This document shows, piece by piece, positions 18,937 to 27,319 of a DNA stretch of 64,000 nucleotides; the stretch's first letter is position 1; each line of letters begins with the position of its first letter. The notes beneath the pieces are model-generated. The model saw only the letters and a program-made list of their open reading frames with translations. It was not told the DNA's origin and did no database searches. The stretch is taken from NCBI GenBank assembly GCA_012960755.1, contig DUAT01000094.1:62001-126000 (forward strand), written 5' to 3'. This DNA is from Gammaproteobacteria bacterium. GTDB taxonomy: Bacteria; Pseudomonadota; Gammaproteobacteria; Pseudomonadales; Azotimanducaceae_A. The position numbers and the translations under genes were made by a program.

Positions 18937-19713
18937 TCAGTACTGAGAGGAGCCGCCATCGACGCTGATGGATGTACCGGTTATGCCTGCACCGATGTCG
19001 CTCGCCAACAGAACTGCTACAGCAGCGACTTCCTCAACGGTATTTGTTCGCTCAATGGCTGACTCCTTGGCAAACATGGCTACCATTTCGTCAAAGCTCA
19101 TGCCCATTGCTTCTGCTGTGGCGGGTCCATTGTCCCTGACAATATCGGTAATAATCAGACCGGGGCAGATCGAGTTTACCGTCACGCCCTGGGTGCCAAC
19201 TTCTCGTGCCGTTGATTTTGTCATACCGACCACCGCATGTTTGGCCGCGGTGTAAGCGGTCATTACCGGTTTACCGTGTTTGCCTTCGACCGAGGCGATG
19301 TTAATAATCCGACCCCATTGTTGTTCGAGCATGGTTTTAAGCGCCCTGCGCGTCGCCCAGAACGTCGAGTACACATTCCACTTCATGGCGAGGTCAAATG
19401 ATTCATCAGACAACATCACCGTGGGTTGCAGGTCTCCCGCGCCACCCGCGTTGTTCACCAGGATGTCGATTTTTCCGAATTTAGAGACTGTCTCATCGAC
19501 GAAGTTCTCGATGTCTGCCTGGCTGGTTGCATCCCCCTGAATAAATACCAGGTTTTCTCCAGCGCCAATCTCTGCAAGCGCCTTGTCAGCCTTGTCTTTG
19601 TTGCGCGCCATAATAGTAACGTTTGCACCTTCAGCGAGATATGCTTCTGCGATACCCCGGCCAATGCCCGCACTCCCGCCGGTAATGGCGGCAATCTTGT
19701 TCTCCAATTTCAT
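18937..19713 (-). CDS. Short-chain dehydrogenase/reductase (SDR)
   Basis: A 258-residue classical SDR. The cofactor glycine motif is TGGSAGIGRG, the NNAG motif is LVNNAGGAG, and the catalytic Tyr-Lys pair is in YTAAKHAVVG with a Ser in NIASVEG. The C-terminal CPGLIITDIV and GTSISVDGGSSQY are typical. An Arg after the second strand (MARNKDK) favours NADP(H), inferred from family rules. Its promoter shares the divergent region at 19714-19801 with the enoyl-CoA hydratase gene, where a predicted operator lies. It is probably co-transcribed with the VOC gene. Confidence 0.92.
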   Translation of the reverse strand: MKLENKIAAITGGSAGIGRGIAEAYLAEGANVTIMARNKDKADKALAEIGAGENLVFIQGDATSQADIENFVDETVSKFGKIDILVNNAGGAGDLQPTVMLSDESFDLAMKWNVYSTFWATRRALKTMLEQQWGRIINIASVEGKHGKPVMTAYTAAKHAVVGMTKSTAREVGTQGVTVNSICPGLIITDIVRDNGPATAEAMGMSFDEMVAMFAKESAIERTNTVEEVAAVAVLLASDIGAGITGTSISVDGGSSQY

Positions 19714-19759
19714 ACTGGTTCTCTGCTTTGTTATTCGACTTTAAGTCAGGTTATACTTT

Positions 19760-19783
19760 TATAATACCGTCAAGCTTGATTGT
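19760..19783 (+). promoter_or_regulatory. -10 box plus TetR-type operator (site 1)
   Basis: A consensus -10 hexamer TATAAT (19760-19765) is directly followed by the palindrome ACCGTCA-AGCT-TGATTGT (19766-19783). A weaker -35 (TCGACT) is 19 bases upstream. The palindrome would cover the start of transcription of the enoyl-CoA hydratase gene at 19802, the usual position for a repressor. The same 18-bp element recurs elsewhere in the window. Confidence 0.65.
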
Positions 19784-19801
19784 TTTAAAAGGGGAATTTA
19801 C

Positions 19802-20662
19802 ATGTCTGAAGAAAGCACTAAAGAAATGACTGCTATCCGATACGAAGGGGTGACCAATGGGGTTGCGCGAATCGTGCTGGCACGGGAAAAGGCACGCAAC
19901 GCACAGGACAAAACCATGCTCTATGAGCTGAACGATGCGTTCGATATGGCTGCTCAGGACAACGAGGCCAAAGTTATAGTTTTAGCGGCTGATGGACCAC
20001 ATTTCTCATCAGGGCACGATCTGCGAGATCGTTCAAAAATGAGCGACTTTTCGGCGGTCAGCACCTGGGGTGGGTTCGATCTGCCCGGGGCAGAAGGCTA
20101 TATGGCACAGGAGCAGGAAATATACCTCGGGTTCTGTTGGCGCTGGAGAAACCTGCCAAAGCCCACAATTGCTGAGGTACAGGGCAAGGTGATTGCTGGT
20201 GGACTCATGTTGGTGTGGGTGTGTGACATGATCGTGGCAAGTGAGAATGCAGCATTCTCGGATCCTGTGGTTGCTTTTGGCGTTAACGGTGTGGAGTACT
20301 TCGCCCATCCCTGGGAAGTAGGTGTGCGCAAAGCGAAAGAAATGCTCTTCACCGGCGAAGCAATATCAGCGGAGGAAGCGAAGTCCCTGGGAATGGTGAA
20401 TCATGTTGTTCCTGATGATGAACTCACCAGTTTTACCACGTCTATGGCAGAACATATCGCCAAGCGACCCAGCATGGGGCTCAAACTGGCGAAACAGTCT
20501 GTCAACCAAATGCAGGATAGTCAGGGTTTGTGGACAGCGCTTCAGGCGGCGATGTCGTTGCAGCAGTTGGGCCACTCCCATAATAATCAGGTCCACGGTA
20601 TGGGTGTAGACCCGGCCGGGGCGGAGATTATCCGTGATCAGGCGAAGAAGTCTAAAGTATAG
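19802..20662 (+). CDS. Enoyl-CoA hydratase/isomerase family protein
   Basis: A 286-residue crotonase-fold protein. The first oxyanion-hole element is FSSGHDLRDRS and the second is GKVIAGGLMLVWVCDMIVAS. The usual catalytic Glu positions are not clearly conserved: after the second glycine loop the sequence runs SDPVVAFGVNGVEYFAHP. The reaction could therefore be isomerisation, hydrolysis or decarboxylation instead of hydration. An AAAAGGGG ribosome site precedes the ATG. The gene has its own promoter with a predicted operator, and its stop is one base from the stop of the convergent next hydratase gene. Confidence 0.9.
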   Translation: MSEESTKEMTAIRYEGVTNGVARIVLAREKARNAQDKTMLYELNDAFDMAAQDNEAKVIVLAADGPHFSSGHDLRDRSKMSDFSAVSTWGGFDLPGAEGYMAQEQEIYLGFCWRWRNLPKPTIAEVQGKVIAGGLMLVWVCDMIVASENAAFSDPVVAFGVNGVEYFAHPWEVGVRKAKEMLFTGEAISAEEAKSLGMVNHVVPDDELTSFTTSMAEHIAKRPSMGLKLAKQSVNQMQDSQGLWTALQAAMSLQQLGHSHNNQVHGMGVDPAGAEIIRDQAKKSKV

Positions 20663-20663
20663 C

Positions 20664-21503
20664 TTAGTCCTCGTGTGACTCCTTGGTTCTGTAATCACCG
20701 AACTTGCCGTCTCGCTTGCTTAGCGCATCCGTTAAACCTGCCGCCAGCTCCTTGAAGTGAGCCCGGGTAGATTTGGTGTGAAATGCCAGTGCCTGGATTT
20801 CGGTTCCAGCGCGAATGGCGGCCCGGATACCCATTGAATCCATTTGTCGATGGACCGCTCGTTTGTTGATCTGTTGCAGGTCCGGCGGAACCTTGGCAAT
20901 TCGTTCTGCGATCTCCAGGACTGCTGATTCGAGTTGATCTACCGGGTAGGCGCGATTGGCAAAGCCATACTCGGCGGCTTCTATGCCGGTAATGGCAGTA
21001 CCTGTGAGCATCATTTCCATTGCGTTGCGCATCCCCACCATCCAGGGAAAAAACTGGTTATCCGGAGGACTCATGGAACGCACCACCGGGTAACCGATGC
21101 TGGCGTCTTCAGCGACATAGACGAGGTCACAGGATGTGGCAAGTTCGGTACCACCGGCCAGACAGTAGCCGTGTACCTGGGCAATCACCGGTTTTGCAAG
21201 GTCCCAGACTCGTAGAAAGCCATCGACCACATGCCTGGCCCAGCTGCCATCACCACCTGCGGTATGGAAGGGCTGGTTCTCTGCATTGTTGGCTTTCAGA
21301 TCGTACCCGGCACAAAACGCCTTGCCTGCACCCCGGATTATGGTCACCCGCACATCAGGATCACGATCATTCGCCTCCAGTGTTCCATAGAGCTCACCGC
21401 GAAGAATATTGTTCAGCGCATTTCTGCTCTCTGGGCGATTGAGCGTGATCCTTGAGACGCCTTCCAGGGGTCGGTCGACAACGATGTGTTTGAAATCAGT
21501 CAT
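20664..21503 (-). CDS. Enoyl-CoA hydratase/isomerase family protein
   Basis: A 279-residue crotonase-fold protein, paralogous to the convergent gene beside it. RITLNRPESRNALNN is the typical N-terminal strand; FCAGYDLKANN and GYCLAGGTELATSCDLVYVAED form the oxyanion hole. The segment SIGYPVVRSMSPPDN replaces the E-containing loops of true crotonases, as in the neighbouring paralogue. It lies downstream of the PPOX, SDR and Rieske genes on the same strand with short gaps, so it is probably part of that operon. Confidence 0.9.
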   Translation of the reverse strand: MTDFKHIVVDRPLEGVSRITLNRPESRNALNNILRGELYGTLEANDRDPDVRVTIIRGAGKAFCAGYDLKANNAENQPFHTAGGDGSWARHVVDGFLRVWDLAKPVIAQVHGYCLAGGTELATSCDLVYVAEDASIGYPVVRSMSPPDNQFFPWMVGMRNAMEMMLTGTAITGIEAAEYGFANRAYPVDQLESAVLEIAERIAKVPPDLQQINKRAVHRQMDSMGIRAAIRAGTEIQALAFHTKSTRAHFKELAAGLTDALSKRDGKFGDYRTKESHED

Positions 21504-21548
21504 GGGATTTTCCTTTTCAGATCGTACAGTTCAACTGCAGTTGCTGTC

Positions 21549-22118
21549 TTAAAGATTTCTGCGTTTGATTTCCCGCGCCAGGCGCACGGTATCAGCTTCC
21601 AGTGGTTCCGCGAGCTCCGATTCATCCAGCTTTCCGGCACTATGGGCCCACATCTTGACGCCGTCGTAGGTAATCAGTTTTTCAGGGACGATTTCGAGTA
21701 CGATTCGCAACGGTGAATCGAGCATCTCTTCGAACGACCTGGCAGCCGCAGTGTCAGGGTAGAGCGCACCGGCGAATTCCGGGTAGAACCAGTCCTTGGT
21801 TTCTCTGTCTTCGTGAATGATACATTTACCTTTCAGTGTAATGGTTTTGCCTCCCCCGAGATCGGTACCCGTGGATGTCACAACGACGGAAACTTTAGGG
21901 TTGCGTTTGACGGCAGAAATTCGATGTCGATGCGCCCCAGCCGTCAGCCAGATGCGCTCCTTGCGCCAGATGTAAGACATGATGACACCCATTGGCCACT
22001 CGTCCTTTGTGCACCAGTTGAATACGCATTCCCGCTGGGTCAGTAGCAGTTTTTCCTGGTCATCAGGATTCAATTGATAGATTGATACCAGTTCGTAGTT
22101 GTCAGGTTGTTCAGCCAA
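21549..22118 (-). CDS. Pyridoxamine 5'-phosphate oxidase-fold flavoprotein
   Basis: A 189-residue split-barrel protein of the PPOX class, which binds FMN or F420. The N-terminal strand LLTQRECVFNWCTKDEWPMGVIMSY and the nucleotide-contacting segment RIWLTAGAHRHRISAVKRNPKVSVVV are typical. The C-terminal half shows KGKCIIHEDRETKDWFYPEF. Such proteins reduce small unsaturated or nitro substrates, or act as flavin partners. No specific role can be given. It is in the minus-strand operon between the SDR and hydratase genes. Confidence 0.8.
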   Translation of the reverse strand: MAEQPDNYELVSIYQLNPDDQEKLLLTQRECVFNWCTKDEWPMGVIMSYIWRKERIWLTAGAHRHRISAVKRNPKVSVVVTSTGTDLGGGKTITLKGKCIIHEDRETKDWFYPEFAGALYPDTAAARSFEEMLDSPLRIVLEIVPEKLITYDGVKMWAHSAGKLDESELAEPLEADTVRLAREIKRRNL

Positions 22119-22144
22119 GTTATTTTCCTCTATTGTGTAATTTG

Positions 22145-22942
22145 TTATCCAAAATCTGGTACCACCCCCGTGGTGATGGTCATTGTGTTATCCACTTTCA
22201 TCGCTGCACCGTTCACAAACATTGATTCATCAGACGCCAGGTAGAGCGCCATATAGGCGATATCAATTGGCTGGCCTAGTCTGCTGCCTCTCGCCCCGGC
22301 AGAATCCCCGGATGTGGCGGCTGGCCGGCTGCGCTGCATATTTGCTTCTGCCATCTTCTGCCCCATGCTCGCAACCATTGGAGTATCAATCCCGGCGGGG
22401 TGAATCGAGTTACAGCGAATGCCGTTGTTTTCCTGTGTGCCCCAGCAGGCAATGGCGCGGGTGATCGCTTCAACGGCACCTTTCGCCGCGCAGTAGGCGG
22501 TGACGTAGTGTTCGCCTTGCATAGACGCGATTGACGCCATATTGACGATCGAGCCACCGCCGCTTTCGATCATCAATGGGATAGACGCACGGCAGCCAAA
22601 AAAGGTACCGTCGGAGCTCACGGCATTGACCCGACGCCAGGCGTCAGTACTGGTTGTGAGGATGTTCCCGACTTCAACGATACCCGCGTTGTTGACGAGA
22701 ATATCGAGTCTGCCGAATTGTCCTTTGATGGTTTCTATTACGCCAGCCCATTGTTCTTCACTGGTTACATCGAGGGGGATATAGGTAGCGTCTATTTCTT
22801 TGGCAACATTTTCGCCTGCTTCGGCATTGATATCGGCAATCACAACCTGAGCTCCTTCAGATTTGAATAGCCTGGCATCCGCTTCCCCCAGGCCCATTGA
22901 GCCCCCGGTGATTAGTGCCACTTTCCCGTCTAGTCTGCCCAT
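22145..22942 (-). CDS. Short-chain dehydrogenase/reductase (SDR)
   Basis: A 265-residue classical SDR with glycine motif TGGSMGLGEA, acidic residue ADINAE after the second strand (suggesting NAD+), NNAG in LVNNAGIVEVG, a catalytic Ser in NMASIASMQ and Tyr/Lys in YCAAKGAVE. The C-terminus AMKVDNTMTITTG is normal. It resembles 3-alpha/20-beta-hydroxysteroid- and glucose-dehydrogenase-like SDRs, but specificity is not assignable. It is in an operon with the Rieske oxygenase upstream and the PPOX gene downstream. Confidence 0.92.
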   Translation of the reverse strand: MGRLDGKVALITGGSMGLGEADARLFKSEGAQVVIADINAEAGENVAKEIDATYIPLDVTSEEQWAGVIETIKGQFGRLDILVNNAGIVEVGNILTTSTDAWRRVNAVSSDGTFFGCRASIPLMIESGGGSIVNMASIASMQGEHYVTAYCAAKGAVEAITRAIACWGTQENNGIRCNSIHPAGIDTPMVASMGQKMAEANMQRSRPAATSGDSAGARGSRLGQPIDIAYMALYLASDESMFVNGAAMKVDNTMTITTGVVPDFG

Positions 22943-22991
22943 CGTGAATTCCTTCTATACTGTTTGCAAATTGGTGTCGTTGAATTAATTG

Positions 22992-24167
22992 CTAGCCGGT
23001 CTCGAACAGTTTGTTCAGGTCAGCGCAATCGGTTTCCAAAATAGTATCAACCCAGCGGTGAAAATTGTGGCCACCACCCTCGTTGCGGCCGAACAGGACA
23101 TGATCCTTTACGCCTGTTTCCAGGTTTCGTTGCTGCTTTAAACCGGTGGCGTAGTCTTCTTCCTGGACCACATATTTGAGGAACTCAAACTGCTCAGTGG
23201 CAGCCCTGGCTCTTTCTTCATCGGGCTCATTTTCCAGCATATAGTTCTGGATGGTATAGGACTCGCCGGGGTGTTCCCCGGGGAACAACTGGGAAATCAG
23301 TACCCCGCGCCCACCGTTATCAAAACTGGCAATTGAAACATGGGGGAAGATCGTCCAGACCCCGTTCATCAGTACATCCGTTGGCCATTCGTCTTCGTCC
23401 TTGCCCTCATACTTTGCCAGTGTGTGGTCAGGGCCGGATACTCGCTGATGTGGGCCAAAGGGGTAATACAGGGCCTTGTTGGGGTAGTCAGACCCGAATG
23501 TGTCCTTATGCAAAATGGGTAAGTGATACAAATCCAGGTAGCCGTCATAGGCTATTTTCCAGTTTGGTCCCGCTATCTTTCGGCTGTCGAAATAGTACCA
23601 GTTCTCGAAACCAAACAGCGCCAGCAACGCGTCGTAACCTGACAGGAATGCGTTGATGTCGACTGTCGATTTTGGATCTGTAATGACCCAGATCAGTCCT
23701 GCTTTTTCAAGACAGGGCAGGCTGATAAGGCCGTAACAGCTCTTATCGATGTCACCGAAATCCTTGTTGGACAAGATGCCGTACAATTCGCCGTCCTGAT
23801 TGTAACTCCATGCGTGATAAGGGCAGGTGAATCGCTCGCTGTTGCCTCGACCATCTTCCATAATCTGGGCACCGCGATGGCTGCACATGTTCAGGTAGGC
23901 TTTGATACCTTGTTCGGTGCGGGTAATAAGAACCGGGACATTTCCAGCCGTCATGGCCTTGTAGTCTCTCACCGACTTCAGTTCCGCGGTCATCGCCAGC
24001 ATTAAGGGCAGATGGCGAAAAACCTTGTTAACTTCCTGTCGCCAACGTGATTCATCATAGTAATTGTTAGCGGGTACTTTCAGTACATCTGCAGTCTGGT
24101 CGATGGTACCGGCTTTACCATGTTCGATTCCATGACGTGCCATCTCGATTAATTGTGCTTTAGACAT
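22992..24167 (-). CDS. Rieske non-heme iron oxygenase, alpha subunit
   Basis: A 391-residue oxygenase component. The Rieske [2Fe-2S] ligands are Cys95, His97, Cys115 and His118 (NMCSHRGAQ ... FTCPYHAW). The mononuclear iron site is in DGYLDLYHLPILHKDTF, with the H-x4-H pair and a preceding Asp. Such enzymes hydroxylate or demethylate aromatic, terpenoid or sterol substrates using electrons from a separate reductase, which is not encoded nearby. It is the first gene of the operon and its promoter region contains operator site 2. Confidence 0.92.
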   Translation of the reverse strand: MSKAQLIEMARHGIEHGKAGTIDQTADVLKVPANNYYDESRWRQEVNKVFRHLPLMLAMTAELKSVRDYKAMTAGNVPVLITRTEQGIKAYLNMCSHRGAQIMEDGRGNSERFTCPYHAWSYNQDGELYGILSNKDFGDIDKSCYGLISLPCLEKAGLIWVITDPKSTVDINAFLSGYDALLALFGFENWYYFDSRKIAGPNWKIAYDGYLDLYHLPILHKDTFGSDYPNKALYYPFGPHQRVSGPDHTLAKYEGKDEDEWPTDVLMNGVWTIFPHVSIASFDNGGRGVLISQLFPGEHPGESYTIQNYMLENEPDEERARAATEQFEFLKYVVQEEDYATGLKQQRNLETGVKDHVLFGRNEGGGHNFHRWVDTILETDCADLNKLFETG

Positions 24168-24203
24168 CCAATCTCCCTATTACTGATCGTTTCAACTGAA
24201 GGG

Positions 24204-24252
24204 TTGACTCACGTTGTAAGATCAGTTTTTAATAACAGTCAAGCCTGACGGT
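24204..24252 (+). promoter_or_regulatory. Promoter with TetR-type operator (site 2)
   Basis: TTGACT (24204-24209), an 18-base spacer and TTTAAT (24228-24233) form a sigma70-like promoter for the plus-strand SDR. One base later begins the palindrome ACAGTCA-AGCC-TGACGGT (24235-24252). On the minus strand the palindrome itself contains TTGACT, 17 bases from TTACAA, which could be the promoter of the Rieske operon. One site could thus control both divergent operons. Confidence 0.62.
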
Positions 24253-24291
24253 TTCTTGAAAGATAACAAATTTGAATAGGATAATGAATAA

Positions 24292-25047
24292 GTGAGCAAT
24301 GAATTATTTGACTTAAGTGGTGAAGTCGCTGTGGTAACCGGCGCCGGTCGTGGTATCGGTGAAGGTATTGCTAAAGTACTAGCGGGTGCGGGAGCAAAAG
24401 TCGTCTGCGCAGCACGAAGAACCAACGAAATTGAGCGGGTAGCCAGCGAAATCAATGCCACCGGCGGAGAAGCAATAGCCTGTACGACTGATGTCACAGA
24501 CGAATCGGCGGTGGAAGCCCTGGCACAGGCAGCCGTCAGCAATTTCGGTGGCCTGCATATGTGGGTCAACAACGCCGGGGGCTCACCGGTCCAGTCGCCT
24601 CTTTTGGAATTGCCCCTTGAAGAATGGGAGAACACTTTCAGGTTGAATCTAACCGCAATCTGGCAATCCATTCGTATTGCCGCTAAAACCATGGACAAGG
24701 GTCGAATACTGAATATTTCCTCTATTGCCGCAGAGGACGTGATACCCGGGAGTGGGCATTATTCGGCAGCAAAAGCGGGGGTGAATATGCTGACCCGGAC
24801 ATTCGCAAAAGAGCTCGGCCCCCGCATTCGAGTCAATTGCATTATGCCGGGCGCTGTCCCGACCGAAATCATGATGAATGCGCTGAACCTGAAAGACGAA
24901 GACCTGCCGGGTCTGGAAAAGATGTTACGCCTGCCTGCAGGCCGACTGGGAACGCCCAAGGACCTGGGGGCTGCCGCGCTGTTTCTGTTGTCACCAGCCT
25001 CAGAGTGGGTTACCGGTCAGAATATTCGAATCTCTGGAGGCGCATGA
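24292..25047 (+). CDS. Short-chain dehydrogenase/reductase (SDR)
   Basis: A 251-residue SDR with glycine motif TGAGRGIGEG, NNAG in WVNNAGGSP, Ser in NISSIAAED and catalytic Tyr/Lys in YSAAKAGVNM. A GTG start at 24292 gives the expected N-terminus (SNELFDLSGEVAVV); no ATG fits. AARRTNE after the second strand suggests NADP(H). The stop overlaps the start region of the next gene, so it heads a run of four catabolic genes that extends to about 28.5 kb. Confidence 0.9.
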   Translation: MSNELFDLSGEVAVVTGAGRGIGEGIAKVLAGAGAKVVCAARRTNEIERVASEINATGGEAIACTTDVTDESAVEALAQAAVSNFGGLHMWVNNAGGSPVQSPLLELPLEEWENTFRLNLTAIWQSIRIAAKTMDKGRILNISSIAAEDVIPGSGHYSAAKAGVNMLTRTFAKELGPRIRVNCIMPGAVPTEIMMNALNLKDEDLPGLEKMLRLPAGRLGTPKDLGAAALFLLSPASEWVTGQNIRISGGA

Positions 25048-26045
25048 TGGATCTCAGGAATAGAAAAGTTGTTCTGGCTAAACGGCCAGACGGTGAACCC
25101 AAAGAATCTGATTTTCAGATAGTTGACGAGTCCGTCGATGAGTTACTTGATGACGAAGTCGTGGTTGCGGTTGAACACCTGTCTATTGACGCCTTCATCC
25201 GTACCACGCTGAATGTTGACGGCTTGCATGGCCAGGCTGAATTGGGTGCACCGGTCATCGCACTGGGTACAGGACGTGTGGTGCAAAGCAAATTTTCCGG
25301 CTTGAACCAGGGCGACGTCGTATTTGGACCCATGGGTGCACAGCGGTACGCCAAGGTGCATGGTATGGCGTACAGAAAAATAGACAATGATGCGGTTCCC
25401 TCCCAGGCTTACCTGGGGGTGCTGGGAATGACTACCGGATTGACAGCCTATGCGGGGATGATAATCGTCGGTGAGGTTCAGCAAGGTGATACCGTTGTGG
25501 TTTCTGCGGCCGCAGGTGCCGTTGGGACCGTGGCGTGCCAGTTGGCGAAAATTAAGGGTGCCAGAGTGATTGGTATCGCAGGTGGGCCGGAAAAGGTGGA
25601 ATACCTGGCTGAAATTGGCTGTGACGGTGCGATAGATTATAAAAATGATGACATCGAGGCGAAACTGAAAGAATTGGCACCGGAGGGCGTTAACGTATTT
25701 TTCGATAATGTCGGTGGGGACCTGCTTGATCAGGTGCTGGATCAGCTTGCGATGGGCGCCCGGGTCGTTATCTGTGGTGCGATCTCGCAGTACCATCACA
25801 TGGAAAAGATTCAGGGGCCCGCACTGTATCTGCGTATTGCAGAGAGAAATGCGAGCATGCGCGGATTTACGGTTGATCACTTTTCAGATCAGTTCAGCGA
25901 GATGGAAGCCGACCTGTCCGGCTGGATGGCAGCAGGTCAATTGCAGTTAGCTGAACATGTGGAGGAGGGAGTTGATAACTTCCCCAAGGCACTGGTGATG
26001 CTGTTTAACGGTGGTCATAAGGGAAAGTTGTTGGTTACACCGTGA
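25047..26045 (+). CDS. NADP-dependent medium-chain oxidoreductase (alkenal/prostaglandin reductase type)
   Basis: A 332-residue zinc-free MDR enzyme. The cofactor loop is VVSAAAGAVGTVACQLAKIKGARVIGIAGG, and FDNVGGDLLDQVLDQLA is characteristic of the 2-alkenal/curcumin/prostaglandin reductase group that saturates alpha,beta-unsaturated carbonyls with NADPH. Two adjacent ATGs (25044 and 25047) are possible. The GGAGG at 25036-25040 is better spaced (6 bases) to 25047, while 25044 gives an ATGA overlap with the SDR stop. The frame is open further upstream inside the SDR gene, but that part has no family similarity. Confidence 0.9.
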   Translation: MDLRNRKVVLAKRPDGEPKESDFQIVDESVDELLDDEVVVAVEHLSIDAFIRTTLNVDGLHGQAELGAPVIALGTGRVVQSKFSGLNQGDVVFGPMGAQRYAKVHGMAYRKIDNDAVPSQAYLGVLGMTTGLTAYAGMIIVGEVQQGDTVVVSAAAGAVGTVACQLAKIKGARVIGIAGGPEKVEYLAEIGCDGAIDYKNDDIEAKLKELAPEGVNVFFDNVGGDLLDQVLDQLAMGARVVICGAISQYHHMEKIQGPALYLRIAERNASMRGFTVDHFSDQFSEMEADLSGWMAAGQLQLAEHVEEGVDNFPKALVMLFNGGHKGKLLVTP

Positions 26046-26100
26046 TACCCGAGTTTAAGAAAAAAACGAATCGAGAAAAACGAACTGCTAGAGTTTCAAT

Positions 26101-27309
26101 ATGCCCCTAATAAAAGAAACCGCTGAACAAAACGAGTTCAGGGAATTTGCTCGCCACTGGCTAGAAGAAAACCGCCCGCCCGCGACGAAAATGCAACTCC
26201 CCCAGGCTGCCTATGAGGTCATGTCAGAAGACCATCGCAGCTACTTGTGTGACTGGCAGGCCAAATGTTACGAGGCTGGTCTGATTGCGTCGGATGTCGA
26301 TAAGCGCTACGGCGGACATGGCCATGACGGGTTCCAACAGATTGCCAGTACAGAAATACGTCGGGCCAATGTGCCTTACTTCATCAACTGGATCGGACTC
26401 GGAATGACGGTTCCAACCCTGCTGGTCCACGGCACAGAAGAGCAGAAGCAAACCTATTTTCCGAAGATCTTTTCCGGTGAGGAAATCTGGTGCCAGGGAT
26501 TCAGTGAACCCGGAGCCGGTTCTGATCTGGCTTCACTGCAGACCAGTGCGGTTCGCGATGGTGACAACTGGATAATCAATGGTCGCAAGGTATGGACGAG
26601 CCTGGCACATTTTGCCAGCCATATCCTACTGCTGGCGCGAACCGACAAGGACAACAAGCACGGCGGAATCACCTATTTTGTGGCGCCGATGGATCGGGAC
26701 AACGGCGTCACTGTCACGCCAATCCACAAGATGACCGGCGAATCCGGCTTCAACGAGGTCACATTCGATGACCTGGTGATTCCGGACAGCATGCGAATTG
26801 ATGAGGTAGGCAATGGCTGGAAGGTTGCCATGTCGACGTTGACCAGCGAACGTGGCGCTGGTGTGGGGGTGGGTGCTGTAGCGGGTGAATCACCACAGGA
26901 AAGAATAAATCACCTGATTGCGCTCGCGAAAACAACCATAAGAAATGGCAAGCCGGTCTGGGAGGATGCTGTCACCCGGGATCGAATTCTTAAACTGCTG
27001 GTTCGGGTTGAAGGCTCGGGCCAGAATATGCGTCGTACCCGTGTAAAAGCGTTAGCTGACCATCCCATGAGAATCCCTTTGCAGGGCAAGCTGGTTGGCA
27101 GCGAGATTGGACAGGAATTGTACGAGGTCGCATTGAGTGTGTTAGGTATGCAGTCCAGCCTGTATGTGGGTGATCCGAACTCGATAGAAGATGGTAAATG
27201 GCCATTGGGTTACATGAATTCCTACACTGGCACCATTTCTGGTGGCAGCAGTGAGGTTCAACGAAACATTTTAGGTGAGCGGGTGCTCGGCCTGCCGAAA
27301 ACGAAGTAG
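26101..27309 (+). CDS. Acyl-CoA dehydrogenase (large-subunit type)
   Basis: A 402-residue flavoprotein. WCQGFSEPGAGSDLASLQT is the first acyl-CoA dehydrogenase signature, followed by INGRKVWTSLAHFASHILLLART. The C-terminal TISGGSSEVQRNILGERVLGLP contains the FAD-contacting region. It resembles the FadE-type pairs used in steroid and terpenoid side-chain oxidation in actinobacteria and some proteobacteria, in which two different subunits form the enzyme. The next gene encodes a second acyl-CoA dehydrogenase 10 bases away, so a heteromer is likely but inferred. Confidence 0.92.
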   Translation: MPLIKETAEQNEFREFARHWLEENRPPATKMQLPQAAYEVMSEDHRSYLCDWQAKCYEAGLIASDVDKRYGGHGHDGFQQIASTEIRRANVPYFINWIGLGMTVPTLLVHGTEEQKQTYFPKIFSGEEIWCQGFSEPGAGSDLASLQTSAVRDGDNWIINGRKVWTSLAHFASHILLLARTDKDNKHGGITYFVAPMDRDNGVTVTPIHKMTGESGFNEVTFDDLVIPDSMRIDEVGNGWKVAMSTLTSERGAGVGVGAVAGESPQERINHLIALAKTTIRNGKPVWEDAVTRDRILKLLVRVEGSGQNMRRTRVKALADHPMRIPLQGKLVGSEIGQELYEVALSVLGMQSSLYVGDPNSIEDGKWPLGYMNSYTGTISGGSSEVQRNILGERVLGLPKTK

Positions 27310-27319
27310 GAGTGGAAGA

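Noticed and set aside
25143..25880. Long minus-strand frame inside the NADP oxidoreductase gene
   Set aside because: It is an antisense shadow with no family features; the plus-strand gene has all MDR motifs.
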